Notes: a model not told the origin generated them from the sequence alone. Shown: positions 11,801-24,996, numbered from the stretch's first letter. The stretch: 64,000 nt of DNA from Amblyornis subalaris (GCA_018881555.1 JACAXG010000080.1:2859443-2923442); one strand, 5' to 3'. Numbers and translations are program-made.

Positions 11801-12494
11801 ATAAAAAGGGGGGAAGAAAGCACGCTACATTAATCAGATGAAGTTATCTCATTCAATATTTTCAAGAGGCTCCTCCAGCGCACATTTTATTTCATATATT
11901 GCACAGAAGGAATGTCTTGATCCTCCGGTGAGGATCCCAGAGCGATCCCTTCCTTGTTCCAAACAGGCCCTTGGCCGGAGGCTTTCCCTCCCCTACGGAT
12001 CAAAATCCCAGTTTTTGGTTCTCAGATAGGCAAAGCCTGGCTGGGATTTGCACTTTCCGTGTGGGAAGAGGAAGCTGAGTGTCTTTCTCCAGGTTGTAGA
12101 GAATCAGGGATGATGTCGGAACACAAAACACGGAGCTGAGCTCAGCTTTGTTCCCAGCTGATCTCACACCAGGCAGGTTTAGAGCCTTTAATTCACCTCA
12201 GGCANAAAAAATGTCTGGGATTTTTGTGCTTTTTCACCCAGGCTCATGATCTTGGGGTGGTTTATCCCACCTCTCATGAAACATCTGGAAATTGGATGTC
12301 CCAGCCCAAGCTGGACATCCCAGACCTGAGACTCACACAGTCCATCTTTGAGGCCTGGCTTGGGTCTGGCAAAGTTGTTTTATTCTCTCCTCTCTTTAGG
12401 ACTGGAGACAGAGAATGCGAGAGGACCAGCTCCAGCCAAAATGCTTTGCATCCGGATGTTCCAGAGGTGTCCTGTTGGATGGGACTGTCACCCA

Positions 12495-12568
12495 GTTGGA
12501 GATGTCCCTGCTGATTGCAGGGGATTGCTCTGGATGACCTTTAAAGGTCCTGNCCAAGCCAAAGCATT
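12495..12568 (+). mobile_element. CR1 fragment, terminal ~75 bp, tail-to-tail with next copy
   Basis: Contains GATGTCCCTGCTGATTGCAG and GATGACCTTTAAAGGTCCTG, then AAGCCAAAGCATTC, the final part of a CR1 3' end on the plus strand. It abuts a minus-strand CR1 with no spacer. Confidence 0.7.
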
Positions 12569-12870
12569 CATAGAATCATGGAATGGTTTGGGTTGGGAAT
12601 GACATTAAAACTCATCCAGTCCAACCCCTGCCATGGGCAGGGACATCTTCCACTCTCCCAGGCTGCTCCAAGCCCTGTCCAGCCTGGCCTTGGACACTTC
12701 CAGGGATCCAGGGGCAGCCACAGCTTCTCTGGGCAACCTGTGCNNNGGNTTCACCACCTCACAGAGANGAATTNCTTCCCAATATCCCATNTAAACNTCC
12801 TCTCTTTCAGCCANTCCCCCTTGTCCTGTCACTCCATGCTCTTGTGAACAGCCTCTCTGCACATTCCCTA
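12569..12870 (-). mobile_element. CR1 fragment, 3' end
   Basis: Starts ATAGAATCATGGAATGGTTT with a well-kept terminal octamer and runs through the GGATCCAGGGGCAGCC block to the CTTGTCCTGTCACTCCATGC block. Several N, including NNN at 12744-12746. Confidence 0.9.
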
Positions 12871-14649
12871 TAGGATTCCTTCCCACCATGTCCATCTGCT
12901 CTTGGAGCAAGAGGTTGTGAATCCAAAGCTGTTCCAGGTCTCCCCNTCAGCACAAGAAATCCCCAGGGAGTGAGATGCTGGTGTGCACCATGAGGAGAGA
13001 CAATCCGATCCCAGATGAGCCTGGTTTGTTTCCTCCACCTCCTCACAATCCATTGGGATCATCCAAACATTTAAACCTGGATGCAATTGTTCAAAGGCAC
13101 AATGTTCATGGGTCAACCTGAGCTTTTTCAGTCATGGATTTGGTGTCAGTTTAAAAGTAACGTCAGGATAGACAGGAGAAGGAGTGAGGTTGGGAATGGA
13201 GGAGAGAGAAGGAGGGAATGGATGGAAAAGGAGGGTTTGGGATGAGAGGAGGAGATTCACAGCAGGTGTTAACAGGAGGCAGCAATGTCTGGGGAGAAAA
13301 GAGGTGGATCAGAGCACCAACACCTGGCCTTGCTCTGGTCTCCTGGCAGATCCTCNTACCCTACACGCTCCTTCTTGGTTCCAGCCACCCAACACTCCCA
13401 CTCCTGGCTGGGAGCAGGCGGGGAAAGCTGCCGCGGGGAGCCCGAGGTGAAAATCGCTCAGACCCAACAAAGCTCACCCTGGCACGTTTGAGTGCACTCC
13501 CAAAGCGCTCCCGCCGAGCAAGTCAGGGATGAAGGAACAGAGACTCCGTGGCTTAAAAAGCTCCCAGCCCAGAGTCAGCATTTCTGCCCTGCCCTGCCTC
13601 ATGGATTATTTAGCTCGGGACTTGTTGATGCGCACTTATATTCTTCTCCCGGCGGAGNTGATGATCTTCCTTCCTCGGAACGGCCTCTCCGCTCTCTCCC
13701 CGCCGCTGGGGGACCGTGGCCNGAGCAGGGCTGGGCTGGGCTCGCCNCTGGGATGTCCAGGATGTGGATGGAGGATGGAGCTCGCGGGCCGTGGCCGGCA
13801 CTGGTGGCGGCCGGGGAAGGGCCGGGGAGCAGCGATGGGAGAGGGGTCTCCGGGAGAGAGGAAAGTGGGAGAAGTGCAGTGGGAAGCGAGTGGTGTTAAT
13901 GAAATATTCAGCAGTGGTGGGCCTGAACGCATTGCCGAAATTGCAGAAGCAGAGATGATTAATATTTAACAGGGTAAGCTGCCACTTGGCTGCTTTCTGC
14001 ACACAGATTCCACCCCCACAGGCACACACACACCCCCTTCCTCCCGCTTCCCACCCTCCTCCGGCTCCCCCAAACTCGGCCTCCACCGTTTCCCCGGCTC
14101 CGGCCGGAGGTTCCCACCACGGCCCCTCCGGGAGGCTCCCCGGCCCCTCCAGGAGCTCTGCCCGAGGGAGGCCTGGTCCCAGAGCTGCCTGGTGGGAGAA
14201 GCACCGGCAGGAGGGGGGAGGCAGTCGAGAGAAAGCACATAATTTATTTTTCATGGGGATGGGAGAGCAGGTTGTCCTATTTAGTCACATTAGATGCTCT
14301 GTTAACACAACAGGAAGGNAAAAAAAAAAGAAAAAGGGGACGAATAAATGCTTGGAGCTGAAGAAGGCTGTACTCTGGGAAAAGGGGGCCTGGTCTTCCC
14401 GGGGGTTAAGTGTTTTGGCTCTGGATGAGTCTCCCATGGGGTGTCCCACGCAGAGGATGGGTAGTTAAGAAGNCACGGAATACGAGGCTCTCCATCAGCT
14501 GCTTTGGTGCAGGTGGAACNGCCCAAGGAGTGGTGTTTGGGACATTCCCACCCACCAGGNGTGGAGACAGGTGAGTCCCAGCAGNTGGAGCTGGGAGCTT
14601 CCTCTAAACATCCTCAGAGTAGCTCAGCCCTCCACCTCTTGCAAGCAAG
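12871..14649. other. Non-coding unique sequence with a candidate element
   Basis: No gene seen. 13890-13985 (GGTGTTAATGAAATATTCAG, then AGAGATGATTAATATTTAAC) and 14225-14325 (GCACATAATTTATTTTTCAT, then TAGTCACATTAGATGCTCTG) are AT-rich blocks in a CG-rich neighbourhood and could be conserved elements. The remaining sequence is GC-rich and featureless. Confidence 0.35.
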
Positions 14650-14651
14650 GC

Positions 14652-15008
14652 TTTGGGTGACCTAATTGTGGCCTTCCAGGACCTGATGGTGCTACGAGAA
14701 AGGTGGAGAGAGAGCTTTCACAAGGAACGGAGTGACAGGACAAAGGGGAATGGCTTCCCACTGCCAGAGGGCAGGGATAGATGGGATATTGGGAAGAAAT
14801 TCTTTCCTGTGAGAGTGGAGAGGCCCTGGCACAGGTTGCCCAGAGAAGCTGTGGCTGCCCCTGAAGCCCTGGAAGTGTCCCAGGCCAGNTTGGATGAGGC
14901 TTGGAGCAGCCTGGGATAGTGGAAGTTGTCCCTGCCCACGGCAGGGGTTGGAATGGGATGAACTTTAAGGTGCTTCCACCCCAAACCATTCCCTGATTCT
15001 GGGATTCT
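14652..15008 (+). mobile_element. CR1 fragment, ~355 bp 3' end
   Basis: Contains GACCTAATTGTGGCCTTCCA, GGGATATTGGGAAGAAATTC, GAGGCCCTGGCACAGGTTGC and GGAAGTTGTCCCTGCCCACG, ending near CCTGATTCTGGGATTC. One of the longer plus-strand copies. Confidence 0.9.
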
Positions 15009-16485
15009 CCCTGCCCATGGCAGGTTCCTGTNGTACCCAACCAGGCTGGCAGGGGCACAAAGCCCATCCCGCCCATCCCTTCGGGATCTGCTGCCGTGTC
15101 CCGTGATTAGCAGGGGTTAATCGGGACAGATGAGCCGTGAAAACCGGACGTGGGCAAAGGCTGGACCGTCTGTGGCAGGAGGAGGAACCCTGCCCAAAGC
15201 CCCCGGCCCAGGGAGAACAGACGCCTGGATTCCTATTGTGTAAGCGGGGATTTGTCCGGGATGGCAGAGGAACAACTCGAATTAGAAAGGAATAAAGAGT
15301 GAATTCTCCCTTCGTCCCAAGAGCGTTCCCTGCGGGGCAAAGGTCAAGTGCATTGTGCGGAGATGTTTGGATTCAGAATGAAATAAGTGACAAGGGCGCA
15401 AACCTGGGGCATGCACAGGGACTGAATAAAGAGGAGCGAGGGTGAGACAGCAGAAAGCACTGCCTCACCCTGGGGGTCATTAACATGTGCGGGAGGTGAC
15501 CTGGTGACATGGTACAGGGGACAGGGACACCGCTGTGAGTCATTGAAATGCTGCCCTCAGTACATTCAGCTATTGATAAGAGCAGATTTCCGAGCACAGC
15601 TATGGGTGAAGTGACCGGCTCCTCTGGCAGAAAGGTGCTCGGAGAGTTGGCTGGGATTTACTCCCATCTGTATTCCTCGTTTCTCNGTGGAAACTGGGGG
15701 CTTTGTCGGTGTCTCCCTTCAGATTGTCCCCCCATCCCGTACGGATTCCACAGGCAGAGCCCACTCGTAACNAAGCTCTTGTGAAGGAAGAGGGTTCAGC
15801 ATGAAGCAGGAAACGCTGATGGAGATGGGATTTGCCCACAGCTTTTGTAGAGGGAGGACNTCCTAACTCGATAAAATTCTGGCCAATGATGCTGGGTGGA
15901 GACCTCAGGAAGTTCACCCTTTGTTGTGAAGCTGGATCAAATCTAAGCCATATCCAGCTAAAAGTCTGTCCTTCGGGATCTCCCCCTTTTCCCACCATCT
16001 GTGCCCAGTTTAGTTCAGGCTGGCTTGGCCTTTAATTGGTGTCCAGATTAATGACANCAACATAAGACCTGCAGGGACTGGGCTTTCCTTGGCTAAGGAG
16101 GGAGGGATGATTCCAGAATAACAGAGACATTTGTGGAGGAGGTGTTGGATGTGCAGGTTAAGCCACGAGAGTTTGAGGCTTCCCTGGAACCAGAGCAAAT
16201 CCTGGGACTCCNTAGTGGTGCAAGTCCTGCTGTCTCCCCACTTTCAGCATCTTCAGGTGACATGAGGTCTCAGGGGCCAAAATGGGACTTTCTGGCATCG
16301 ATTGGCCGAACCTCACTTTGCCGGGAATGGATTCCCCACCAGGATATGACCTCCACATTCCAGCTGGAACAGGGAGAGGGACAGCTCCCCACCCTGGAGA
16401 AGGGGCCTCTGCACCCTGAGTGGAAGGCTGGGGATGGAAATCCATGCTTTGTAAGTGGGGTTTGGAATAATTTCTGTCTTTGCAA
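15009..16485. other. Non-coding unique sequence, possible conserved piece
   Basis: No gene seen. 15310-15430 (GCAAAGGTCAAGTGCATTGT, then GAATGAAATAAGTGACAAGG) and 15530-15615 (CATTCAGCTATTGATAAGAG) have the mixed composition of regulatory DNA. The rest is unremarkable. Confidence 0.3.
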
Positions 16486-16487
16486 AC

Positions 16488-16572
16488 ATGGAATCNTAGG
16501 ATGGTGTGGGTTGGAAGGGACATCCAAGGTCATCCAGCTCCAGACATCCCTGCAGGACTCTCCCTGAGGAAT
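16488..16572 (-). mobile_element. Probable old CR1 fragment
   Basis: ATGGAATCNTAGGATGGTGT and GGTTGGAAGGGACATCCAAG followed by TCATCCAGCTCCA look like the tail of a CR1 of another subfamily; the rest is too diverged to follow. Confidence 0.5.
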
Positions 16573-18120
16573 GGACTCCAGTCTGAGTCCAACCCTCGAG
16601 GCACTTGAAAGCCTCCCTGGCAGAGGNTCTGCATACCCCAATCTGCTTCCTTCTGGTTAATTGGGAATTAGAGATTCCAGCCACANGATGCAAATCCACT
16701 GGGGAGCTTTCTTCATTTCTCTGCTGCCTCACAGGACCACCAGTTCCCTCTGGAGGTGTCACCACCTTCCTGGGAGAAGCCCCTGTCCTGAGTGGAGTTT
16801 GAGGATNAAGTGAGCCTTGCCCTGTGCTCTTCAAGGAGAGGGTGGAGGATGTGTTCCCCTCTGTCTCTTCTCCTGGGGAAGAACTTTTTCTCATGATGGT
16901 GGATACAAAAGTGAATTTTTTCTGTCTTATCCTGAGTCTTGCAGCTTTGGGCAAAATTTGGCTAAAATAAAACCTAGTGAAGGAATGTCTCTAATATCCC
17001 GCTGTGGCTTCAGGCTTGACTATGAAGAATTCCTTAGACTATTGACTAATTCCATTTATTTAAGGATTACTTCAGAGCTTTCCTGAGGTTCTATCATCTC
17101 TTTCTGAACTCAGATTGAGAGAGTCTTTCTCAGAGCTCAGGTTTGTTGGGGCTGGTCAAAGACAGGTTTGAGCTGGAGGCTCAGGTCTGAGCTGGGATCT
17201 GGGTTTGGGATTTTGGTTTGGAGCTGTTCCACGTTCTGATACAGCTGTTCCTGGAAAACTGGAGATGTTCTTGGGAGAGGTGCGGGGGAAATCTGATGGG
17301 AATAAATGATGTAAGGGAGCTTCACCCACCTGCTTCAAAGCCATGGGAATATTTGGTGCCAGGGCTGGGTCTAAACATTATTAAAACTCCTCAGCTCAGC
17401 CATGACCTCATCCAAATTCCTCATCCTTCCTTTTGATCGCATCCTGAGTTCTTTTGTTCAGGTTCCCTGTCTATAATTCCATCGATTCCCTTGGAGACTC
17501 CTCAGTGACTGTGGAAAAGAAGACAAAGTTCTGCTCGTGGTGTTCTCCTCCTGCTGGGGATGCAGCCCCAAAGGGGTCAGGTGTGTCTTGGTGTCTGCCC
17601 AAGATTTTATCAGGACTTACTGAAGGTTTCTTGGAGACCTTCACTGGGAGCAACCCCAGCCAAAGGCCGACAGGAATCCTCAATTCTGCTTCCCCGGCCA
17701 CTGGAAGAGCGGAACGTTTGGAAACAATGGACGCGCTCGTCCTCCAACGCGCCCTCTGAGAGTGCCAGGCCCGGAAGTGAAGCATTAATAATGGATTTCC
17801 CAAANCCCCCAGCTGAGAGGGAACCTCTGCTCCCTGCTCGGATGATTCCCCTCCCCGAGAGCAGGAGCTATTGATTTTGACACCGATGCCTCCCTGCCGC
17901 CCGCGACGCCGAGCTCCCTCCTCCTCTGCTCCAGGGACATCCCTCCCGCGCTCCCAGACGGCCTCGGAGACTGGGGACNCTTCCACTTTCTCTCCAGGAA
18001 TTCTGCCAGCTTTGAAGCCAGAGTTGGTCTCACGGTTTGGTCTCAGTGGTTTCTCCCGAGAGAGCAACAGGAAACGTCTCTGGAGGGAGGAAGAGGAGCA
18101 AGTCTTGATCTTGTTCGTAG
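16573..18120. other. Non-coding unique sequence, nothing recognised
   Basis: No domain, splice structure or repeat was recognised. Short open frames here have no family resemblance. Confidence 0.4.
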
Positions 18121-18297
18121 GATCACAGATCGTGGAATGCCGGAATGGTTTGGGCTGGAAGAGACTTTAAAGCTCATCTCCTTCCTTGACATNGGCAGGG
18201 ACAACTTCCACTATCCCAGGTTGCTCCAAGCCCTGTCCGACCTGGCCTTGGGCACTTCCAGGAATCCAGGGGCAGCCACAGCTTTTCTGGGCAGCAC
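18121..18297 (-). mobile_element. CR1 fragment, 3' end
   Basis: GGAATGGTTTGGGCTGGAAG, GGTTGCTCCAAGCCCTGTCC and GGAATCCAGGGGCAGCCACA identify it. It is truncated within the CTTTTCTGGGCA block. Confidence 0.87.
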
Positions 18298-19431
18298 AAG
18301 GAAGTTTTATATTCATGGACTGAGCTCAGAATTTGTGTCCATTCGGGTTTGGGCCGGCCTGAAACAGGAATCATTTGTGACACCTGCAGATAGAACTTTT
18401 AATCTGTTTTTCCAAGGAAAAAAGTTTGCAATCCCATATTTCTGTGTCACCTCTCTCCTTCCACCCGGTGCCACCCGCACCCACTCACAGCTGTAACCAC
18501 GTTTATCCATNGTTTTCACATCCCATTTATTGATAAATATGATATTAAAAGATAATATGAGATAAAGCAAAGGGTGCAACACCCAAACCCCACAAACAGC
18601 CTGAGGCAGGACGAGCCCACGGCGTGTCCAACCTCAACGAGACCCTGGAGAAGAGTTNGGAAGCAGAAAGGCTTTGGAAAGCCCTGGATGTGTGGGGTGT
18701 CTTCCAGACCGAGTTCCCACCGCTCCAGACATCAGAGAATCCAACAGCAAGGGCCAATCCTGCTGGGAATTGGGCTCTGGCAGCTCCTCTGCCTGAGGAG
18801 TGACTCGTTTCCTTGGAGCGCTTTTCATCTCTCCACAGGCACNAGCTGGGGAAACGAAGGGCTGGATTCGGGACAGGATTTAGGGAGNTGGTACAAAATG
18901 GTCTTTGATCCGACAGCCCCTGGAATCCGGCAGGGATGGGGGCTGGGACACCAGCCTGGATGGGTGCGGAGCCCCCAGGCTGGGAGAGGGAGGGGCCCCT
19001 TGGGATGGATGGGAAGGGGCGTCTTGGGAATCCAGAAATAGAAACCTTTTTTTTAAAAAACAGAAATGCTGAATTGAGACATTTGGGTAGTTCCCGCGAA
19101 GAAATGAGATTCAATGAACAGCCAGAATAACTCNGTGGTGAAAATAGGAAGGAATCCATGGAATTTGCTGGTTTAGGGCTTAAAAATTATTTCTGGAAAA
19201 TACAAAGAAAAAAAAAAAACCACTAAACATCAAAACCCAGCCTCTACCTGCTCCAGTACCTGCACCCTGCCTGCCTCCTGGTCTTCTCCTCCACGGGCAC
19301 ATCTTCAGAGCTAAACTCATCCCCGTGGAAGTCCATCAGGAAGGCTCATAATGAAATTCCTACAAATTTAGCATAAAGCATAAAAACTTCAGCCTTCAGT
19401 TCTGGGATCTGCGAAAAAAATGCCTTTATAA
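18298..19431. other. Non-coding unique sequence, nothing recognised
   Basis: No gene seen. An A-run lies at 19207-19219 and AT-rich bits near 18530-18570; otherwise featureless. Confidence 0.4.
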
Positions 19432-19641
19432 GAGAATCATGGAATGGGTTGGGCTGGGAGGACCTTAAAGATTGCCCAGTTCCACCCCTGCCATGCACAA
19501 GGACACCTTCCACTATCCCAGGTGGCTCCAAGCCCCATCCAGCCTGGCCTTGGACACTTCCAGGGATCCAGGGGCAGCCACAGCTTCTCTGGGAATCTGT
19601 GNCAGNNCCTCCCCACCCTCACAGGGAGGAATTCCTTCCTG
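19432..19641 (-). mobile_element. CR1 fragment, 3' end
   Basis: GAGAATCATGGAATGGGTTG start, then GGATCCAGGGGCAGCCACAG and CCTCACAGGGAGGAATTCC. Confidence 0.9.
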
Positions 19642-20482
19642 ACACGATCCATGGAGCCTCTGGCTCTCCACAAGCCTGGCTGCCTGCCACGAGCAGCACA
19701 GTGATTTCCAGAAATCCAGGGAATATCTGTAATCCCTGCCCAGGGTCAGGTGGTGAGAAGGAAAATCCAATCATTTTGCGCTGGTCAGCGGGTGAGGATA
19801 TGGGTTTGTCAATAATTGGCTCTAATTAAGTCAAAGTTGTGTCATTAATATCGTTTTAAATGGATTCACTGCAAATCCTGCCTGGGGAATGTCAGGGTTA
19901 GGAAAGCCTTGGAGTGGATTTTATTGTGATGGAACTGAAGAGGGGCTGAGATACCAACGCAGGAGAGGGAAAACCAGNGGGACACAACCTCGTTATCTGC
20001 TCTGGACTGGAGGGAACAGGAGGAGGANCTTAACCCACACNGNAATAAGCCAANGGAGGTCTTTTCCANGGAAAACTTACCCAGGAGTCCCACNCATGGT
20101 GCAGGGGAGGTATATCCCGAGGGGATAGGTTTGGGAAGTTCCTCTGCTCCTGGGCACAGATTGCATTTCTGTGAGACCTCAGGACCTGATCTGCTAAAAT
20201 TGAGTGGCCTGTTTGAGTCTTAAGTTTTGACAGGGGTGTGAAATATCCAGCTGCTCTGCCTTTTCCTCCTGGGAATTTGGTTATTTCCTGTCAGGGCTCG
20301 GGGAATAATAAAAACCCCAAACAGGCTCTTTTTGGTTTTATTACCCCTATGATTTCTGTCCTGAAACTACAAGGAATAAATTACTGATTCTATCCAAGAA
20401 AGGGATGCCTCTTCCTGGTTTTCCCTCAGCTGGGAGTTTAGATCTTGAAAAAGCTGAGGTGTCCTCCTGCCACCAAACCATT

Positions 20483-20598
20483 CCCCATCCCTGGAAGTGT
20501 CCAAGGCCAGCTTGGATGGGGCTTGGAGCAACCTGGGATAGTGGAAGGTGTCCCTGCCCATGGCAGGGGTGGAACTGGGTGGGCTTTGAGGTCCATTA
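20483..20598 (+). mobile_element. CR1 fragment, short 3' end
   Basis: CCCATCCCTGGAAGTGTCCA through GCAGGGGTGGAACTGGGTGG; it lacks the terminal octamers. Confidence 0.87.
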
Positions 20599-23500
20599 AA
20601 AGCAAACCAAGAGGTTTCTGGAATCAGACTCCTGCCCTGGAAANCACAACCAACCAAACAAGAAATTCCCCCTTGCTTGAAGCCAGTTGGTGCTGGGACG
20701 GTGCTCACCCCAATTTGCATTCCGGTAAATAATTGAANTTCTTGCTCCTACTCTTTTATTTCGTGCATTTTTTAAAAATAACAACTTAAAAAATTAACCA
20801 AAGCAGGTCGCTTGGCTCCCAAGTGTGCGGCAAAAATAACCGAGCGTAAATAACGATGCGAGGGGGTCTTGGGGTGAATGCTTCACCCCAGGCTGCCCAT
20901 GGAACGTGAGGAGGGGCCACAAGGAGACTCCTGCATTTTCATCCCCGCACCCTGGCGTGGACGGAGCCTTTGGCACTTTGTCGGGAGAACACNGACCCCA
21001 CGGAATCCTGGGGATCAGGGAATGTGCAATTCATTGAAATTGTGCTTCAGGCAAACACAAATGGTTGGACTCAGCTCAGGAGCAGCCCCACNGTCTGTGG
21101 GGCAGAAAAGTCTGGTGGATCTTCCAATTCCTGGGAAACCCAGGGTTTGCTGCAATTGCTGGAAGAACAATCCTTTGGCAGGTGGTTTTTCCCATCTGTC
21201 TCACATTTCAGTCCAGGGTGAGTGGATCAGCTCTGGGCAGCACTGCTGCTCCTCTCCAGGGGCAAAGGGATGCTTAGGCTCAGACACCTCATTTTTAGAT
21301 GGATGGAGCTGTTGTGAGACCCTAGGAAAGGGCTCTGCCCTGCAGCCTCGGTGTTGGAATTGCTTGGGAAGGTTCCTGGTGACACCAGGATTCTGATCTG
21401 TCCGGCCAGGTGAAGCCACNTGCTCATCCTGAGTGCAGAAGCAGCTGAGACTCCTGTGCCATGGTCAGAACATGAGGTTGGGTCACTCTCAGACCCAGAA
21501 GGTCCCCAGGAGTGCCTTCCCTTGGGTTGTCTCTGGAGTTTGGCCATTTCTCACATCGAACATCTTTAAAACCCCCACCCCCCTCACGATGCCTTTCTNC
21601 CATCATCTCCTGGCACATCTGTCACATCTGTCCAGACCAGTGGTTTGAGCTCCAGCCAGGAGCTCGTCCATGGTCTGGTCACCTGCCTGGGCCACTGTCC
21701 AAAATGCACAGGCTGGTGGCAAACAGATGGACCAGGGCCCACGGGAGCACACGAGGCCANGTGTGGGATATGATGGGTTAGGGCAGGATGTGCGGGGTTG
21801 GGTCAGGATATGCTGGATGAGGGTGGGTANGGGATGTGCTGGGTTGGGTCAGGTGTAGGATGTGCTGGTTTCACCCTTCCTTCTCCCAGTGCTGCAGGAG
21901 AAGGTGAGGCACAGGGTTCACTTCACCCCTCTGGGTGCTCCTGGAATCCCTCACCTTGCCAAGGCTTCCCACGGCAAACCCTGGAGAGCGCCCGGCACCG
22001 AGNGAAGCTGGAGGGTGCCCTCCCCCCAGCCATGCCCCCTCCCCCCAGCCCTTCCCGAGGGCACTGACCACCCCTTCTGCTGGAAGCAGCTGGATTTTGG
22101 CCGGCTCCTGCCAGNGAAAGCAAAGCCTTTTTTCTTTCCCCTTCTTCTTCTTCTCCTGCTGCATTTTGATGGGGCTGGAGATGTCTCGGAGGAAGCCGCT
22201 CTTCCCTTTTTATCAATTAGGAGCACACACGCGGCTCCCTGGCTCTCTCCCACCCCTGCTCCGCTTTCCTCCCAGCTCCCCTTGGCTGCAGCTTTCAGAC
22301 AAAGATGTGTGAGTTCTTTGATCTGCCTGGCAGCCCCCGCTGGGGGATTGGCTCCGGGGTTAATTACACCCAGGCCGGCCCCGGCGGTGGCACGGAGCCG
22401 TTCGGCTGGGGAGGGAGCTGTCCCTTCTCCCCCCCCCCACCAGCTGCAAACTTCAAGGGGACAGGAGGGCAGGGAAGGTACCACTGAAACCCCTTTTGAT
22501 ATGACAAACGGGCTCCTTGCTTGCCTCTCTGGTTCTTGTTTTGTTTGTCTAACTGGTGTTTGAAATATGGATGAGCTCGCAGTCCTGAGGGTCCAGCCAC
22601 TGTCTCAACAAAACCTTGTCTTCTCCCNGCCTTTCCCACCCTGCCTGGGCAGAGCTGGAGTTCAGCTCTCCTGGCAGTCTGTCTGTCTTTCCCATCCCTG
22701 TGTCCTTGTCCAGGAGCCCTCCGACTCAGCCCATTCCCAGGGGGATGCAGAGGCTGGACCGTGGTCGNGCTCTGCATTGGTGACAGAGCCAAGGAGACTT
22801 ATCCATGAGAGGAACATGGTCGGAGCCGATGGCTGAAAACTGGGAGCTTGCATTCCATCCCTCTCCCCATGCCTGCCTTGCCCTGGGATTATCTCCTTTA
22901 TTTCCCTTTTTTTTCCTTTTAAAGCCACTTAAATCCCTCTGTGCCTCAGTTTCCCGGTCTCCATGATAAGGGCAAGGAACGTTTATCCCCTCCTCAGGGT
23001 TGGATTGAGGCTGATTGATTTGCTTGTCCAACAACCCGAGCAAAGTCGAGCCGCGGAGGAGAGCTCTTGGTGTAATCCTCCTGCTTCAGGGAAATGCTTC
23101 CCAAAAGGAGCTTACACGGATGCTCCAGGGCAGGATGTGCTTGGATTTCAGTTGTTTTCCAGTGGCTCATCAGCCCNTCCGTTGGTTTCTGGGCTCCCAC
23201 ACCGTGTCCAAGTGTGGGGCAGTGGGAATTCTGGGCAAGGAGATCATCCCTTCTGTGGGATCAGAGGTGGGAAACACTCCGGGAGAGTGTCACCGTATGG
23301 AATGCAGTCCACGTGGCCTTTGGAGCAGGTTTAGGGCAAGATCCAAATTCCTCCTGGCAAATGGTTTTCCACTGCCATCCAGAACCAGCTCTGCTTCCTG
23401 TCAGTGGAAAAAAAATCAATGATTTGGGGTAAAACCTGAGACTTTGGACTTGAGNATTTGGACAAGGCCAACATGGCAGGGAGGGGACAGAGCCCGGGGC

Positions 23501-23761
23501 CAGGCAAGCTGAGGGCTCACAGCTGCGTCTTTTCCTGGCAAGAGCAAGTTCCAGTTGGCCTGTGCCTGGATCCACAGGTGGATCCCAAATCCTCCCACAC
23601 CACGATGGCTTTTGGACTTCTTCTTAGACCCAATTTGCACACCAAACGGGTGTTGTTCTTGGATGAGCCACCAAGGAGCTGCAGGGTAAACTCCTGTTCT
23701 GTTCCCCTTCCCTTCCCTCACCACCCACACACAGCCAGGTGGAGACACAGCTCAGCTCTTC
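20599..23761. other. Non-coding unique sequence, nothing recognised
   Basis: No supportable exon. 21760-21865 has a short degenerate repeat of GGATGTGCTGGGTTGGGTCA type, about four copies. 22280-22400 is mixed sequence with CG-rich flanks. The rest is ordinary. Confidence 0.4.
21765..21870. repeat. Short degenerate tandem repeat, ~22-27-bp unit
   Basis: About four copies of a GGGTTAGGGCAGGATGTGC / GGGTTGGGTCAGGATATGCT unit. Low copy number and imperfect. Confidence 0.55.
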
Positions 23762-24728
23762 CTCCATCCATCCATCCATCCATCCATCCATNNNNNNNNN
23801 NNNNNNNNNNNNNNNNNNNNNNNNNNNNNNNNNNNNNNNNNNNNNNNNNNNNNNNNNNNNNNNNNNNNNNNNNNNNNNNNNNNNNNNNNNNNNNNNNNNN
23901 NNNNNNNNNNNNNNNNNNNNNNNNNNNNNNNNNNNNNNNNNNNNNNNNNNNNNNNNNNNNNNNNNNNNNNNNNNNNNNNNNNNNNNNNNNNNNNNNNNNN
24001 NNNNNNNNNNNNNNNNNNNNNNNNNNNNNNNNNNNNNNNNNNNNNNNNNNNNNNNNNNNNNNNNNNNNNNNNNNNNNNNNNNNNNNNNNNNNNNNNNNNN
24101 NNNNNNNNNNNNNNNNNNNNNNNNNNNNNNNNNNNNNNNNNNNNTCCATCCATCCATCATCCGTTCCTCTATCCATCCATCCATCCATCCCTCCACCCAT
24201 CCATCCATCCTCCATCCTTCCACCCATCCCTCCACCCATCCATCCATCCACCCATCTATCCATCCATCCATCCATCCATCCATTCCTCCATCCATTCCTG
24301 CATCCATCCATCTCTCTATCCATCCATCCACCCATCCCTCCACCTGTCCATCCATGATCCATCCATCCATCCATCCATCCACCCACCCATCTATCCCTCC
24401 ATTCCTCCATCCATTCCTGCATCCATCCATCCCTCCATCCATCCGTCCATCCATCCACTCATCCATCCATCCATCCATTCTTCCATCCATCCATCCATCC
24501 ATCCACCCATCTATCCATCCAGCCATCCATCCATCCATCCATCCACCCACTCATCCCTCCCTCCCTCCCTTCCTCGCTCCCTCCATCCAGCCATCATCCA
24601 TCCATCCATCCATCCATCCATCCATCCATCCATCCATCCCTCCATCCATCCATCCATCCATCCATCCCTCCATCCATCCATCCATCCATCCATCCATCCC
24701 TCCATCCCTCCATCCATCCACCCACCCA
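23762..24728. repeat. (TCCA)n microsatellite array with internal assembly gap
   Basis: Long array of TCCA units with TCCC and CACCCA variants, 967 bp as given, of which 353 are N (23792-24144). Both edges of the gap are in the same repeat, so true array length is unknown. Long open frames here (poly HPS/IHP) follow from the repeat and are not genes. Confidence 0.95.
23792..24144. other. Assembly gap, 353 N
   Basis: A continuous run of N inside the TCCA array, probably a collapsed or unspanned repeat. Confidence 0.98.
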
Positions 24729-24996
24729 AGAGTGACCCCACAGACGCTGAGGGGCTGGGAAGCCCCCCCAGGCCGGGGTGTGGGAGGCCGGGAAGGGGCT
24801 GTGACCCGGAGCTGGTGGCGCTGGGGATTCCCAGGAGAGCTGCAGGCCCCGTTCCTGCCCTCGCTCGCACCCGGGGCAGGGTTTCCTCTTCCTGGAGGAA
24901 AAGAGGGAACTGCGGATGGAGGTGACCTTTCCCTGCCCTGTTCCCACTCTCCAGACCTTCCTTATGGGTCGTACAGGCTCTCCTGAGGCTCTCCTG

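Noticed and set aside
23739..24986. Long open frame of HPS/IHP repeats on the plus strand and GWMD repeats on the minus strand
   Set aside because: Entirely generated by the TCCA array and the N gap; no start context, domain or complex sequence.
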